Positions 27,428-36,237 of a DNA stretch of 64,000 nucleotides are shown one piece after another. Origin of the DNA: Puteibacter caeruleilacunae. Lineage in GTDB: Bacteria > Bacteroidota > Bacteroidia > Bacteroidales > Prolixibacteraceae. The notes under the pieces were generated by a model. That model had not been told where the DNA came from. It saw only the letters and a list, made by a program, of their open reading frames with translations, and did no database searches. How positions within the stretch are numbered: position 1 is the first letter of the stretch; every line of letters begins with the position of its first letter. The stretch is taken from positions 1 through 64,000 of the forward strand of contig SJCO01000001.1 in assembly GCA_005217565.1 (NCBI GenBank). The letters run 5' to 3'. The translations under genes and the position numbers were made by a program.

Positions 27428-29860
27428 ATGAATTATCTCAAGGGTATATTCTTTCTGTTAATTTTTTGCTGTTGGAGTACATTAATGGGATTCTCTCAGA
27501 ACCAACGAATCTCAAAATCTCCATTTGCCATTCTAGATGTTTCAAACGCTGAGATCGTTAATGATTCGGTTGATGTAATAAAAGAATCAATTTCAGATTT
27601 GAGGTGGGGATTGAGATTAGAAGTGGAAGACGAGAATAATATGCTGGAGGTAAGAAATCGAAAAGCTGATCCAATTCAACTATCAAAAGTATTTCGATTA
27701 ATTAAGCAGAATGCTGAACGCCGACCTTATTTTTTTATACCTGTTATAATAAACTATCACGGAGATTATTCAAAACTAGACACGCTGATTGAATCCTTGG
27801 AATTAGGAGAAAAAGTAGTTAGTAAGGAGCTGTTAGCGCAAGACAAGACAGTAAGAGAATATATCAGGCTTAAAAGACAGTTCGTATTGTTTTCAGAATC
27901 TCCCAATACGAGTAAGTATGTTTTGCCCCTGAATGATTTCTTCGGGACCAAGGATCGTGAGGGATTGTTTTGTTCTTATGTATTCACTGATTTTGACGAA
28001 GCACAGCAAGGAGATAGCTTCTCGAGCCTGACTTTTGGTAATGAGAGTAGATTTATTCAGCACATAATTTCAGATTGGAGAACGAAGGGGAGGTATCCTT
28101 GCTATATACAAACAAAATGGTATAATGCTCAATTTAATTCTCTGTCCCGAGCTATTGAGAGCTTCCCCGTTTGTGAAGGAGAAGTGTCGTTATCGTCTGA
28201 TAAGGATTCTGTTATAACGTATTGGAACGAATTCCCAGAAGCAAAGACTTACCAACGGTTTTGTTTTCCTGTTGATGATGAGGCCGAATTTAGATTAACT
28301 CCGCATGCTGCAGGTTATTCGTATGAGCCATCAAATATCAATTATACTGCTAAAGATCCTAAGGAGAATGTAAGATTTAATCGGTCGAAAGTGCATTTAT
28401 CAGCTAACCTCAAAGGTTACTACAAGTTTGATGGAAATATACTTGATGAAACGCTTCTTAATAGTGGTTTTAAGGTATACGGGACAGACTTTGAATCGGA
28501 TAATTTACGAGGTACGGTAATCGACTTTAAGAAAGGTGATTTTGTTGAATTACCTAAAATCAGGTATTTCAATATTGCTGATAATAGTTTTTCTATTGCC
28601 ACATGGATTTATTTAACCTCGAAAGAGGATTATCACGCTATTGTATGTAATAATGAAAATACCTTCAGGAAAGGATTGCAATTTGCCATTCGTGATGACA
28701 AACCTTATGTTGGGTTTTGGCATATCGATCTAAAGGGAAATACAACAATAAAACCTCGAAAGTGGTATCATTTTGCTTGTGTTTACAATGAAGATTTAAA
28801 GCGACTTGCGATTTACATAAATGGTAAGCTGGATGCAGTCGCATATGATTTTCTATCATTTAAGGGATCGAAAGGAAAGCCTTTGTTTTTAGGCCGCAAT
28901 TCTATTGGTCATTATTTTGTAGGAAGACTGGATGAACTGATGATATGGGATCGTGCGCTCGGAGAAGATGATATTGAGTGGGTGTTTAAAGAAGGAATGA
29001 ATTCAATACAAATAAAACGATATTGGTGGACAACAAATGTATTTAAACTGGTTTGGGGTACTGCATTATTGCTTTTTATTGTATTTCTTTTTATCAATTG
29101 GAGGAAGAAACGAAGTCAGATTCGCAGAATTAAAAGCGTTGAAAGTATTGATCAACAGACCAAGTTGTCTATTTATCTCTTTGGAAACTTTAAAATTGTC
29201 GATACACAAGGGAATGATTATACTAAATTATTCACCCCAAAGATCAAGAGTGTTTTTATAGCTATCCTGCTCAATTCCTTTGGGAAGGATGGAGATGGTA
29301 TCGATTCGAAGAAATTAACAGAGTTATTATGGCGAGAGGCATCACATAAAAATGCATTGAATAATCGACGTGTTGCAATGAAGCGCTTGCGTGATGTTTT
29401 GAGTGAAATTGATGGACTTGAGTTGATTGCTGAAGAACAATTGTTTAGAATCGAGACTGATATTGATGTTTTTGTTGATTTGGGCGAATACTGTAAAGTC
29501 ATTGAATCAAGTAATAATAAAGATACTCTGGTACTTGCCAAAGTTCTGTCACGTGGTTGTTTTCTTGAGAATATTGAAGAAGAATGGGCAGATGAATTTA
29601 AAAATGAAATAACGAATCAGGTTATTGAGAGTTTGGCTAATTTAATTGATGATGAATCAATATCAGCAAAACACAAATTGGAATTAATAAATGTGTTGTT
29701 GTTGAATGACGCTGTGGATGAATTTGCTGTGTCAAAGAAAATTGAACTATTGAAGAGAATGGATAAGCATAAGTCTGCGGCATTGACAGAGAAGAAGTTT
29801 AAAGAGGATTACTTGAAATTTTATGGCGAAGATTATGAAGGAGATATTTTCTCTTCATAA
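27428..29860 (+). CDS. Membrane-spanning LamG/SARP-like one-component regulator
   Basis: An 810-residue protein with an unusual order of parts. A signal peptide (about 1-24) leads into a periplasmic region. Residues about 345-525 form a LamG/concanavalin-like domain (SIATWIYLTSKEDYHAIV, KWYHFACVYNEDLKRLAIYINGK in parts, VGRLDELMIWDRAL), which can bind sugars. One membrane helix follows (about 540-557, LVWGTALLLFIVFLFINW). The cytoplasmic part has a winged helix typical of SARP/OmpR-C-type regulators (about 579-675, LSIYLFGNFKIVD, LTELLWREASHKNALNNRR) and a helical activation domain (about 680-810). It likely senses a glycan fragment outside the inner membrane and controls nearby genes. The role is inferred from domains and position. 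Confidence 0.8.
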   Translation: MNYLKGIFFLLIFCCWSTLMGFSQNQRISKSPFAILDVSNAEIVNDSVDVIKESISDLRWGLRLEVEDENNMLEVRNRKADPIQLSKVFRLIKQNAERRPYFFIPVIINYHGDYSKLDTLIESLELGEKVVSKELLAQDKTVREYIRLKRQFVLFSESPNTSKYVLPLNDFFGTKDREGLFCSYVFTDFDEAQQGDSFSSLTFGNESRFIQHIISDWRTKGRYPCYIQTKWYNAQFNSLSRAIESFPVCEGEVSLSSDKDSVITYWNEFPEAKTYQRFCFPVDDEAEFRLTPHAAGYSYEPSNINYTAKDPKENVRFNRSKVHLSANLKGYYKFDGNILDETLLNSGFKVYGTDFESDNLRGTVIDFKKGDFVELPKIRYFNIADNSFSIATWIYLTSKEDYHAIVCNNENTFRKGLQFAIRDDKPYVGFWHIDLKGNTTIKPRKWYHFACVYNEDLKRLAIYINGKLDAVAYDFLSFKGSKGKPLFLGRNSIGHYFVGRLDELMIWDRALGEDDIEWVFKEGMNSIQIKRYWWTTNVFKLVWGTALLLFIVFLFINWRKKRSQIRRIKSVESIDQQTKLSIYLFGNFKIVDTQGNDYTKLFTPKIKSVFIAILLNSFGKDGDGIDSKKLTELLWREASHKNALNNRRVAMKRLRDVLSEIDGLELIAEEQLFRIETDIDVFVDLGEYCKVIESSNNKDTLVLAKVLSRGCFLENIEEEWADEFKNEITNQVIESLANLIDDESISAKHKLELINVLLLNDAVDEFAVSKKIELLKRMDKHKSAALTEKKFKEDYLKFYGEDYEGDIFSS

Positions 29861-29949
29861 TCCCTATTTCGTTCTACCATTTTGTTTTTCAATATCTGTC
29901 TCAGGCAAAACTATGGTATGGTATCCATGGGACTTTTTATAGTGTTGTA

Positions 29950-30056
29950 GTTTTGATACTGCCAGGTTTGGTAAACGCTGCCAGATCTTTCCAGCTTTGG
30001 CACCTTAACGATCCTTTTTCCTGTTTTCTTTTTTCCGTTTTCCAGAAGGCGAAGCC
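29950..30056. repeat. Dispersed intergenic repeat, copy 2 (reaches into lysR 3' end)
   Basis: It matches copy 1 (5258-5362) over its whole length: the CTGCCAG arms at 29959-29965 and 29978-29984, the AAACGCTG core, CCTTAACGATCC, the pyrimidine-rich TTCCGTTTTCCAG tract and AAGGCGAAGCC. Its last 52 bp encode the C-terminal tail of the LysR protein on the minus strand. Confidence 0.75.
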
Positions 30057-30934
30057 ATATAGCATTCTTCTTCCAGCATTATCTTTATGAATTCTTTGGC
30101 AGAAAATTTCTGATAGCTATCTCTTATCCAAAGTAATGCTGCTTGCATGTCGAAAGAGTCTCCAGCTAAAGGAATAGCTTTGAAATTCTTCTGACCAAAT
30201 ATGGTGGATGACGATAAAATAGTAATCCAATCTCCTGTTTCAACTAATTGTAGTAAAATATTGGCTTCATTTAATTCTATTTTAGGATGAAGCGTTGTCC
30301 TGTTGGCATATAGAGATGCATCAAGTTTTGATCGTGCATGCAATCCTTTTGATGGTAGTGCCAATGGATATTGTTTGATCTCATCTATGGATATTCTTTT
30401 AGACTTACTCAGTGGATGGTTTTTGTGAACGATCACAGAAAGATGTGTCTTAAATAAATCCATACTTTCGATACTTCTTTCTTCCCAAACAGGCTTATAG
30501 GATAGAACAAAGTCTACTTCTCTTTTTCGAACCATCTCGATTAACTCACTGACAGTTTTATAGAGAATATTGAGTTTGATGTTAGGGTATAAAGTCAAGA
30601 ACTTAACAACTGTATTTTTTAATAAGCCACTAAAGCTGTAATTCACTCCTATTGTTAACTCTCCTGTTCTTATATTTTGAAGATCTAGCAATCGTTGTTT
30701 GCCATACTCTGCATCTTGAATGACTTTTACAGCATGAGGCAGGAATTCTAATCCTGCCTCAGTAAGACATATTTGTTTCTCGCTACGGTCGAATAGTAGA
30801 ACATTCAGTTCTTCTTCCAACTGTTTTATTTGCTGTGATATTGTACTCTGCGTTATGAAGAGCTTCTTCGAGGCTTCAGTGAAATTTAAGCTTTCTGCTA
30901 CTTGTATAAAATATTTCAGCTGTCTTAATTCCAT
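30005..30934 (-). CDS. LysR-family transcriptional regulator
   Basis: A 309-residue regulator. Residues 1-60 are the LysR winged helix-turn-helix (MELRQLKYFIQVAESLNFTE in part, SQQIKQLEEELNVLLFDR), and residues about 90-295 are the periplasmic-binding-like effector domain (GELTIGVNYSFSGLL, VDFVLSYKP, VIVHKNHPLS). The final 15 or so residues (SPSGKRKKENRKKDR) are encoded by a dispersed repeat, so the tail is probably a late addition. The gene leads the minus-strand block with the DUF6064-like and ThrE-like genes, 73 bp from the nearest. It likely controls one of these groups; the effector is unknown. Confidence 0.92.
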   Translation of the reverse strand: MELRQLKYFIQVAESLNFTEASKKLFITQSTISQQIKQLEEELNVLLFDRSEKQICLTEAGLEFLPHAVKVIQDAEYGKQRLLDLQNIRTGELTIGVNYSFSGLLKNTVVKFLTLYPNIKLNILYKTVSELIEMVRKREVDFVLSYKPVWEERSIESMDLFKTHLSVIVHKNHPLSKSKRISIDEIKQYPLALPSKGLHARSKLDASLYANRTTLHPKIELNEANILLQLVETGDWITILSSSTIFGQKNFKAIPLAGDSFDMQAALLWIRDSYQKFSAKEFIKIMLEEECYMASPSGKRKKENRKKDR

Positions 30935-31007
30935 TTGTTTGTATTATTATATCTCAAAAAAGCTGAGAGGATTTGTGAATCATTCTGTTAGCAATAAAAG
31001 GATAATA

Positions 31008-31733
31008 TTATAAATACCCAAAACTTTTAAAAATAACGTAGCTGAATACGATTCCTATAACTGAACATGTACCAAGTAATATAAGGTTAATTGCATGATT
31101 GCCAGGCTTTGAATTGGTGCATATATCAGAGCTTATATATTCTTTAAAATACAAGAAAACAGCAGGGACTGTGCAAATTGTTAAAAGGATATCTTCAGGT
31201 ATTTTGTAAAGATAGATCTTAGAGATTCCTAATAATGCCCAGTGAAATAGGAATAGTACTAAGAAAAGGTTGATCTTCTTCGAAAATGACATGAGTAGTC
31301 CTAAGGTAAAAATGGTAACGGTGCATGGCATTACAGGTGATGTGACACTGGGAAATGACATCCCTCTGGCAAAGGAAACTGCGGGATAAATGAAAGGAAT
31401 AGCATATAGTACAAACGCTATTTTATCGTATTTGTATGATCGTTCCAGTCGATATCCTCCTTTTGCTAGATCATATAACCAAATACATGCGACAATAGCC
31501 CAGAAAATAGCAAAAATATAGTAGTAGTTTCTGTCTGAACAGAATACCAGATAGTATATAATGGCTATCCAAAGGTTTAAGAATACCATGAATAGCTTCA
31601 TTGCTTTTTTTGTCTTCTCGTTGGGATCGCGATAAAGACTGATTGTTAAAATACTACCGATGATGATTAGTAGAAGCTGGAATGTCCAGGTAGCGGCGTT
31701 GTAATCACTGATTGTTCTCCAGAAAATTTCCAT
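31008..31733 (-). CDS. DUF6064-like integral membrane protein
   Basis: A 241-residue membrane protein with about seven hydrophobic helices (for example TFQLLLIIIGSILTISLY, LFMVFLNLWIAIIYYLVF, VLYAIPFIYPAV, IVFSYVIF). The early MEIFWRTISDYNAATW motif is the hallmark I associate with DUF6064 proteins. There is no catalytic motif that I can identify. It overlaps in transcription with the split ThrE-type exporter (4-bp gap to the next gene) and may be a partner in transport. Function unknown. It sits inside a large sugar-utilization region but is transcribed in the opposite direction. Confidence 0.75.
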   Translation of the reverse strand: MEIFWRTISDYNAATWTFQLLLIIIGSILTISLYRDPNEKTKKAMKLFMVFLNLWIAIIYYLVFCSDRNYYYIFAIFWAIVACIWLYDLAKGGYRLERSYKYDKIAFVLYAIPFIYPAVSFARGMSFPSVTSPVMPCTVTIFTLGLLMSFSKKINLFLVLFLFHWALLGISKIYLYKIPEDILLTICTVPAVFLYFKEYISSDICTNSKPGNHAINLILLGTCSVIGIVFSYVIFKSFGYL

Positions 31734-31737
31734 TTTA

Positions 31738-32229
31738 TTATCGTTTATTTCTTGTTAATGTGAATGCTTTTGTTTTAAAAATGAAGTGGGGAAGTGTAGC
31801 TCCTATGGCCAGATTGAAAGTTGTAGTGAATGCGAACATAAAGTTTGATCCGATATCTTGCATATGCGCCATGTGTTGTGGTGTGTCACCAGCACTACGC
31901 AAAAACATAATTAGTGATAGTATCGTGTTGTAAAAATAGATACCGGGAACCATTGGCAGTAATGCAGGTATTGATAATACGGTCATCGGACACTGTAATT
32001 TTCGTCCTATAAGAAAACTTCCCAAACCAATGATAAGGGCTCCCATTAATGATGCCGAAGCAATATCTTGTCCAGCATAATTCATGAAGCAGAATCGAGT
32101 GGCATGTCCGAATGCTGCTAATATTGCAATGCCCTTGAAAGCCTTTAGTGGAGGATCTGAAATAGCACCAAAACCAATGCCTGCGATTGCTGCGAAACCG
32201 GCATCATATAGAATATCTGTGAATATCAT
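31738..32229 (-). CDS. ThrE-type exporter, C-terminal (DUF3815-like) subunit
   Basis: A 163-residue membrane protein. The start at 32229 gives MIFTDILYDAGFAAIAGIGF; a longer frame reaching 32304 would overlap the upstream gene by 58 bp. About five hydrophobic helices are visible. The LPMVPGIYFYNTILSLI segment is the conserved proline/glycine motif of the ThrE C-terminal half. It pairs with the N-terminal half at 32247-33062, so the threonine/serine-exporter fold is split over two adjacent genes, as in many bacteria. Substrate not determined by sequence. Confidence 0.85.
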   Translation of the reverse strand: MIFTDILYDAGFAAIAGIGFGAISDPPLKAFKGIAILAAFGHATRFCFMNYAGQDIASASLMGALIIGLGSFLIGRKLQCPMTVLSIPALLPMVPGIYFYNTILSLIMFLRSAGDTPQHMAHMQDIGSNFMFAFTTTFNLAIGATLPHFIFKTKAFTLTRNKR

Positions 32230-32246
32230 TGTATTGCTTTTTCTGA

Positions 32247-33062
32247 TTAAATTGAAATGTGTTTTGTAAGCATGATTGTTCCAGACATACCGATGGCAAT
32301 ACATAATACGAGTAAAAGTGCATTGATCAGGCGTGCTGTTCCCGTAATTACGTGTCCTTCCATAATGTCCATAAAACCGTTTATTAAAGGGACACCTGGA
32401 ATAAGAAATAAAACACTGGTTGCTATGGCTATATCTGAAGTTGTATTGAATATTACTGATGTTGACGCTGCCAGTGATGCAATAAATGCACTGGTAATAA
32501 AACTAAGAAATAGATTGATATCCTTTGCAAGCATTTGCTGCTTAGTGAACATGCCTATTAAGGTCGCGGAAAAAACGATACCCATGGCAAAACAATCTCC
32601 TCCGAATAATGCACAGAATGAGGCGTTGGCAAATGATGAAAGAATAAGTACAACTATTGGATGTAGTTTGGGCCGACTTACCAGACCTGTGAAGCGTTTG
32701 ACTATCTCATGAAATGATAGTTGTTCATCATGTGCTTCCCAGCTTAGTCGACTAAGATTGGTGTTTATTTCAAAACTTATCGGACTGTGTGGGATTTCAA
32801 CCATTGTACTAAAGCTGTCTCCGGTATGATCAGCTACCACTGATAGTATTAGCGATTTGTGTAATCCCGAAACGGTTACTTCTAATCCTAGTGCTTTCCC
32901 AATGCGTTTGGTATTTCTGATGACCCGTGATGTGTGGACTCCTGAGCCCATGAGTGTGGAAGCATACTCTGATAAAAACAACGATTGCTCCTTTAATACA
33001 AGCTCTTTTGAGTTGTGTGCTTGTAATGGAGGTGTTGCCTGATATGTGTTCCCGTTAATCAT
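32247..33062 (-). CDS. ThrE-type exporter, N-terminal (DUF1212-like) subunit
   Basis: A 271-residue protein. Residues about 25-135 are a soluble N-terminal domain with LSEYASTLMGSGVHTSRV (the conserved start of the family) and a GLEVTVSGLHKSLILSV strand pair. Residues about 140-268 hold five hydrophobic helices with FLIPGVPLINGFMDIMEGHVI, the conserved proline/glycine motif in two short pieces. It forms a pair with the short gene at 31738-32229. It is divergently transcribed from the GH105 gene; the 251-bp space between them has a 22-bp-phased direct repeat. Confidence 0.88.
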   Translation of the reverse strand: MINGNTYQATPPLQAHNSKELVLKEQSLFLSEYASTLMGSGVHTSRVIRNTKRIGKALGLEVTVSGLHKSLILSVVADHTGDSFSTMVEIPHSPISFEINTNLSRLSWEAHDEQLSFHEIVKRFTGLVSRPKLHPIVVLILSSFANASFCALFGGDCFAMGIVFSATLIGMFTKQQMLAKDINLFLSFITSAFIASLAASTSVIFNTTSDIAIATSVLFLIPGVPLINGFMDIMEGHVITGTARLINALLLVLCIAIGMSGTIMLTKHISI

Positions 33063-33137
33063 CTATTTTCTGTTTTTCTGAATTGACGGTGCAAAAATAG
33101 GTGGGTAAAATTGGGATGTGCTAATTTCTACTAAGGT

Positions 33138-33171
33138 TAATTTCGATGGTTAACATTGGTAATTTCGATGG
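33138..33171. promoter_or_regulatory. 22-bp-phased direct repeat in divergent promoter region
   Basis: TAATTTCGATGG occurs at 33138-33149 and again at 33160-33171, exactly 22 bp apart (two helical turns), between the divergent ThrE-type and GH105 genes. Such spacing fits binding of a dimeric regulator such as the AraC protein encoded nearby; this is inference. Confidence 0.55.
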
Positions 33172-33313
33172 GTATTTTCAACCAAATTATATCTTTTCTG
33201 GATGATATTTAACTGTTACTGTTTTAAAGAGTGGTAAATTTGGGTGACGTCAATTGCTACAAAGTATATATTGATTGTGATGAAGAATTGAAAATGAATA
33301 AGCAATAAGAAGT

Positions 33314-34423
33314 ATGAAGAAATTAGCATTTTGTATCTCTCTATTGATTCTACCTGGTTTGTTATTGGCAGGAGGAAACAGTAAAAAGTATTTTAAAGAA
33401 AAGCGTATTTTAAAAACGATGGAGAAAGTGGCCGACTGGCAGCTTGCTCATCCTAAATGGAAGAAGTATGAGTGGCATAATGCTCCACTGTATAATGGAG
33501 TATTTGCGACTTATAAAACTACTTCTGACGAAAAATACCTAACGGCTTGTGAGGAAATGTTCGAGGAAAATAATCAAAAGCCAGGACCTCGTTGGTTCCA
33601 TGCTGATGATATTGCTATCGGTCAGACTTATTTAGAAATGTATCGTCAGGATAAAAAGGAAGCTTATATCAAGGCTTTGCGCGATACCATCGATAAGATG
33701 TTCACCGTTAAACCTCCTTTCCAGCCAAATAGAAAAGATTGGAGAAAGTGCTTCTGGTGTTGGTGCGATGCTTTATATATGGCTCCTCCTACATTGGTTA
33801 AACTTGGTGTCTTTACAGGGGAGGATAAATACCTGGAGCTATCTGATAAATTATACCAGGAAACCATTGATTATTTATGGGATGATGAAGAGAATTTATT
33901 TGCTCGTGATTTAAGGTATGTGTGGGAAGATGAAACATACAAAGACAAGAAGGCAGAAAAGAATGGTGAAAAAATCTTCTGGTCTCGTGGTAATGGCTGG
34001 GTGCTTGGAGGACTTGTAATGATGCTGAAAGACTTGCCTGCTGATTGGCCGACTCGCCCAAAATATGAAGCAATATACAAGAAAATGGTGAAGCGTGTGG
34101 CAGAACTTCAACCTAAGGATGGATTATGGCGAGCTGGTTTACTTGATCCTTATTCCTATCCTCATGGTGAAACCAGTGGAAGTTCATTCATGACCTACGC
34201 ACTGGCGTATGGTATTAATAATGGATTGCTTGATCGCGCTACTTATATGCCTGTTGTTGAAAAAGCTTGGGTGGCTTTAAATAAGTGTGTGGCTAAGGAT
34301 GGTATGTTAGGATATGCTCAACCTGTAGGAGCTGCTCCTCAGCGTAACTTCTCTCAAAATGATTGGGAGGTTTATGCTTCAGGTGCGTTTTTACTTGCTG
34401 CCAGTGAGGTGATAAAATTATAA
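33314..34423 (+). CDS. GH105-type unsaturated uronyl hydrolase
   Basis: A 369-residue secreted enzyme (signal ends LLLAGG). It has the six-hairpin fold of GH88/GH105: KVADWQLAHP, HADDIAIGQTYLEMY, CFWCWCDALYMAPP with the likely catalytic Asp152, FWSRGNGWVLGGLV, and GETSGSSFMTYALAYGI. The W-S-R-G-N-G-W motif is diagnostic of GH105. Such enzymes remove the 4,5-unsaturated uronic acid that polysaccharide lyases leave at chain ends, so it would work after the PL8 and heparinase-fold lyases downstream. It is separated from the AraC gene by a terminator shared by both strands. Confidence 0.92.
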   Translation: MKKLAFCISLLILPGLLLAGGNSKKYFKEKRILKTMEKVADWQLAHPKWKKYEWHNAPLYNGVFATYKTTSDEKYLTACEEMFEENNQKPGPRWFHADDIAIGQTYLEMYRQDKKEAYIKALRDTIDKMFTVKPPFQPNRKDWRKCFWCWCDALYMAPPTLVKLGVFTGEDKYLELSDKLYQETIDYLWDDEENLFARDLRYVWEDETYKDKKAEKNGEKIFWSRGNGWVLGGLVMMLKDLPADWPTRPKYEAIYKKMVKRVAELQPKDGLWRAGLLDPYSYPHGETSGSSFMTYALAYGINNGLLDRATYMPVVEKAWVALNKCVAKDGMLGYAQPVGAAPQRNFSQNDWEVYASGAFLLAASEVIKL

Positions 34424-34433
34424 TTAATATATT

Positions 34434-34457
34434 GGGCTATTCCGACTGGAATGGCCC
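34434..34457. terminator. Shared hairpin between convergent GH105 and AraC genes
   Basis: GGGCTATTCC and GGAATGGCCC pair over 10 bp (one G-T pair) around a GACT loop. It starts 10 bp after the GH105 stop and ends 3 bp before the AraC stop, with T-rich sequence on the plus side, so it can stop transcription from both sides. Confidence 0.8.
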
Positions 34458-34460
34458 ATT

Positions 34461-35327
34461 TTACATGTTGAAATTCTTCCTATAGGTCATCGGAGTGATG
34501 TTCATCTTTTCTTTAAATTTCCTGTTAAAAAATGTGGTGTTGTTATAGCCGCTCTGGTGGGCTACTTGATCTATGTTTAAATCGGTTTCTATTAGTAGTT
34601 TGCAACTGTAACCGATCTTTAAATCATTAATATAAGTAAAGACTGTTTTCCTTGTTTTGTTTTTAAAATAGGTACAAAATGCTTGCGGCGACATATGTGC
34701 AATATCGGCAAGTATATCTAAACTTATTTTCTCTCTAAAATGAGTCGCTATGTAATTATGAATCTTTGACAGTCGATCACTTCTTTGTTCTGATGCTACT
34801 TGATAATAGTCATTACTGCTTAATAGTTCAAATGATTGATGTTGGCTTAAGGCCGATAACAACTTGAATACTTCAATGATTCTTTCCGTTGAGTTACTTT
34901 CTTCAATAGCTTTTAAGTACCGTTCAGGATTATTGAAGTTAATGAATCGTATACCTCTTGATGAGCGATCGAATAAGGTTTTTACGGCACTCATTAATGG
35001 TAGCTCAAAAAAGCTGTTATGGATAAATTGACGTTGAAAATGGATTATTGAGGAGGCTGCGAGAGTTTGTTCTTTTTGTTTGTCTTGTGACTCTTCTGGC
35101 TTGTTTATCCATATGTGTGGTAGTCTGCTACCCAATAATACCAAATCTCCTGGCTGAAATGGATTAATGCTATCGCCTACGTATCTAATACCTGCACTTT
35201 TATGTATATATACAAGTTCATACTCATCATGAAAGTGCCAATGAGGATAGAAATTGGCTCGTTCATCATATCTTATGGTTACTGAATTATCGTATTCGTG
35301 TGTCGCTTTTGTATAGAATGGCTTCAT
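34461..35327 (-). CDS. AraC-family regulator with cupin sensor domain
   Basis: A 288-residue regulator. I chose the ATG at 35327 (MKPFYTKATHEYDNSV), since the longer frame would need a hydrophobic 43-residue extension that overlaps the divergent promoter. Residues about 20-85 form a cupin sensor (YPHWHFHDEYELVYI, FQPGDLVLLGSRLPHIW). Residues about 185-285 hold two helix-turn-helix motifs of the AraC type (SLDILADIAHMSPQAFCTYFK and QVAHQSGYNNTTFFNRKFKE in parts). It is divergent from the RraA/MR-MLE/SDR/SMP-30 operon, so it is the likely regulator of that oxidative pathway. Confidence 0.92.
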   Translation of the reverse strand: MKPFYTKATHEYDNSVTIRYDERANFYPHWHFHDEYELVYIHKSAGIRYVGDSINPFQPGDLVLLGSRLPHIWINKPEESQDKQKEQTLAASSIIHFQRQFIHNSFFELPLMSAVKTLFDRSSRGIRFINFNNPERYLKAIEESNSTERIIEVFKLLSALSQHQSFELLSSNDYYQVASEQRSDRLSKIHNYIATHFREKISLDILADIAHMSPQAFCTYFKNKTRKTVFTYINDLKIGYSCKLLIETDLNIDQVAHQSGYNNTTFFNRKFKEKMNITPMTYRKNFNM

Positions 35328-35455
35328 TAGTATTTGGATTATATTATTCAAAAATAATAATAAAGTTGAAATGAATATGAATATAGTGTAGAAAATAGAT
35401 CTCTTCACCCTATAACTTTGCAGTGTAAATATTTCTAAAGAATTAATGAAACACA

Positions 35456-36145
35456 ATGAACGAACTTACTGACGATAATAGATTGTTCGAAATAATCCGT
35501 ACTGAGCTTACGAGTTCAGTGATTGGTGATATTATGGATAAGATGGGATATACCCATCAGTTTCTTTCTCCTCGATTACAACCTCTTCGCGACGATATGA
35601 TTGTTGCTGGCAGAGCGATGACAGTGCTGGAGGCCGATTGCTTTGAAGAGCTAAGTAATGGGGCTAATCCGGTTTTGAGTAAACCTTTTGGTTTAATGCT
35701 TGAGGCATTGGATGACTTGAAAGAAAATGAAGTATATGTATGCTCTGGTGCTTCTCCTAATTATGCATTATGGGGAGAATTGATGAGTACCAGGGCGTTG
35801 AAACTAGGTGCTGTTGGTGCTGTAGTTGATGGATTTTCCAGGGACACTAAAGGTATTTTAGAATTGGATTTCCCCACATTCTCCTATGGTCGCTATGCTC
35901 AGGATCAGGCTCCAAGGGGGAAAGTGATCGATTATCGAGTTCCCATTGAAATGAATGGAGTGCGGATTCATCCGGGCGATATTATTATGGGAGATATGGA
36001 TGGTGTGTGTGTGGTACCACAATCAATAGAGAAAGAGGTGATCGAAGGAGCCCTGGAGAAGGCAAGAGGAGAGAAGATCGTTCAGAAGGCCATTGAGGAT
36101 GGAATGAGTGCAGTGGAGGCATTCGAAAAATATGGAATCATGTAG
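35456..36145 (+). CDS. RraA-like / HMG-aldolase superfamily protein
   Basis: A 229-residue protein of the RraA fold, shared by RNase E regulators and class II pyruvate aldolases (4-hydroxy-4-methyl-2-oxoglutarate aldolase). Visible features: SVIGDIMDKMGY near the start, GRAMTVLEAD, LGAVGAVVDGFSRDTKGI with the conserved Asp-x-x-x-Arg-Asp metal region, and HPGDIIMGDMDGVCVVP at about 175-191. It is first in a group with a dehydratase, SDR and lactonase. I infer that it cleaves a 2-keto-3-deoxy sugar acid to pyruvate and an aldehyde; other known RraA-like roles remain possible. Confidence 0.85.
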   Translation: MNELTDDNRLFEIIRTELTSSVIGDIMDKMGYTHQFLSPRLQPLRDDMIVAGRAMTVLEADCFEELSNGANPVLSKPFGLMLEALDDLKENEVYVCSGASPNYALWGELMSTRALKLGAVGAVVDGFSRDTKGILELDFPTFSYGRYAQDQAPRGKVIDYRVPIEMNGVRIHPGDIIMGDMDGVCVVPQSIEKEVIEGALEKARGEKIVQKAIEDGMSAVEAFEKYGIM

Positions 36146-36237
36146 AAGGATTAGTTTAACTAATGGAGTTTACTTCTCCTAATCGACAGATCTGAAAATC
36201 TAAGAATTGGAGAACCTAATAATCTAAAAATCATAGA

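Noticed and set aside
32230-32304. Longer N-terminus for the ThrE C-terminal subunit
   Set aside because: It would overlap the upstream gene by 58 bp and add a non-membrane stretch with no homology; the ATG at 32229 gives the expected start.
35328-35456. Hydrophobic N-terminal extension of the AraC regulator
   Set aside because: AraC/cupin regulators are cytoplasmic and start with the cupin domain; the extension covers the divergent promoter.
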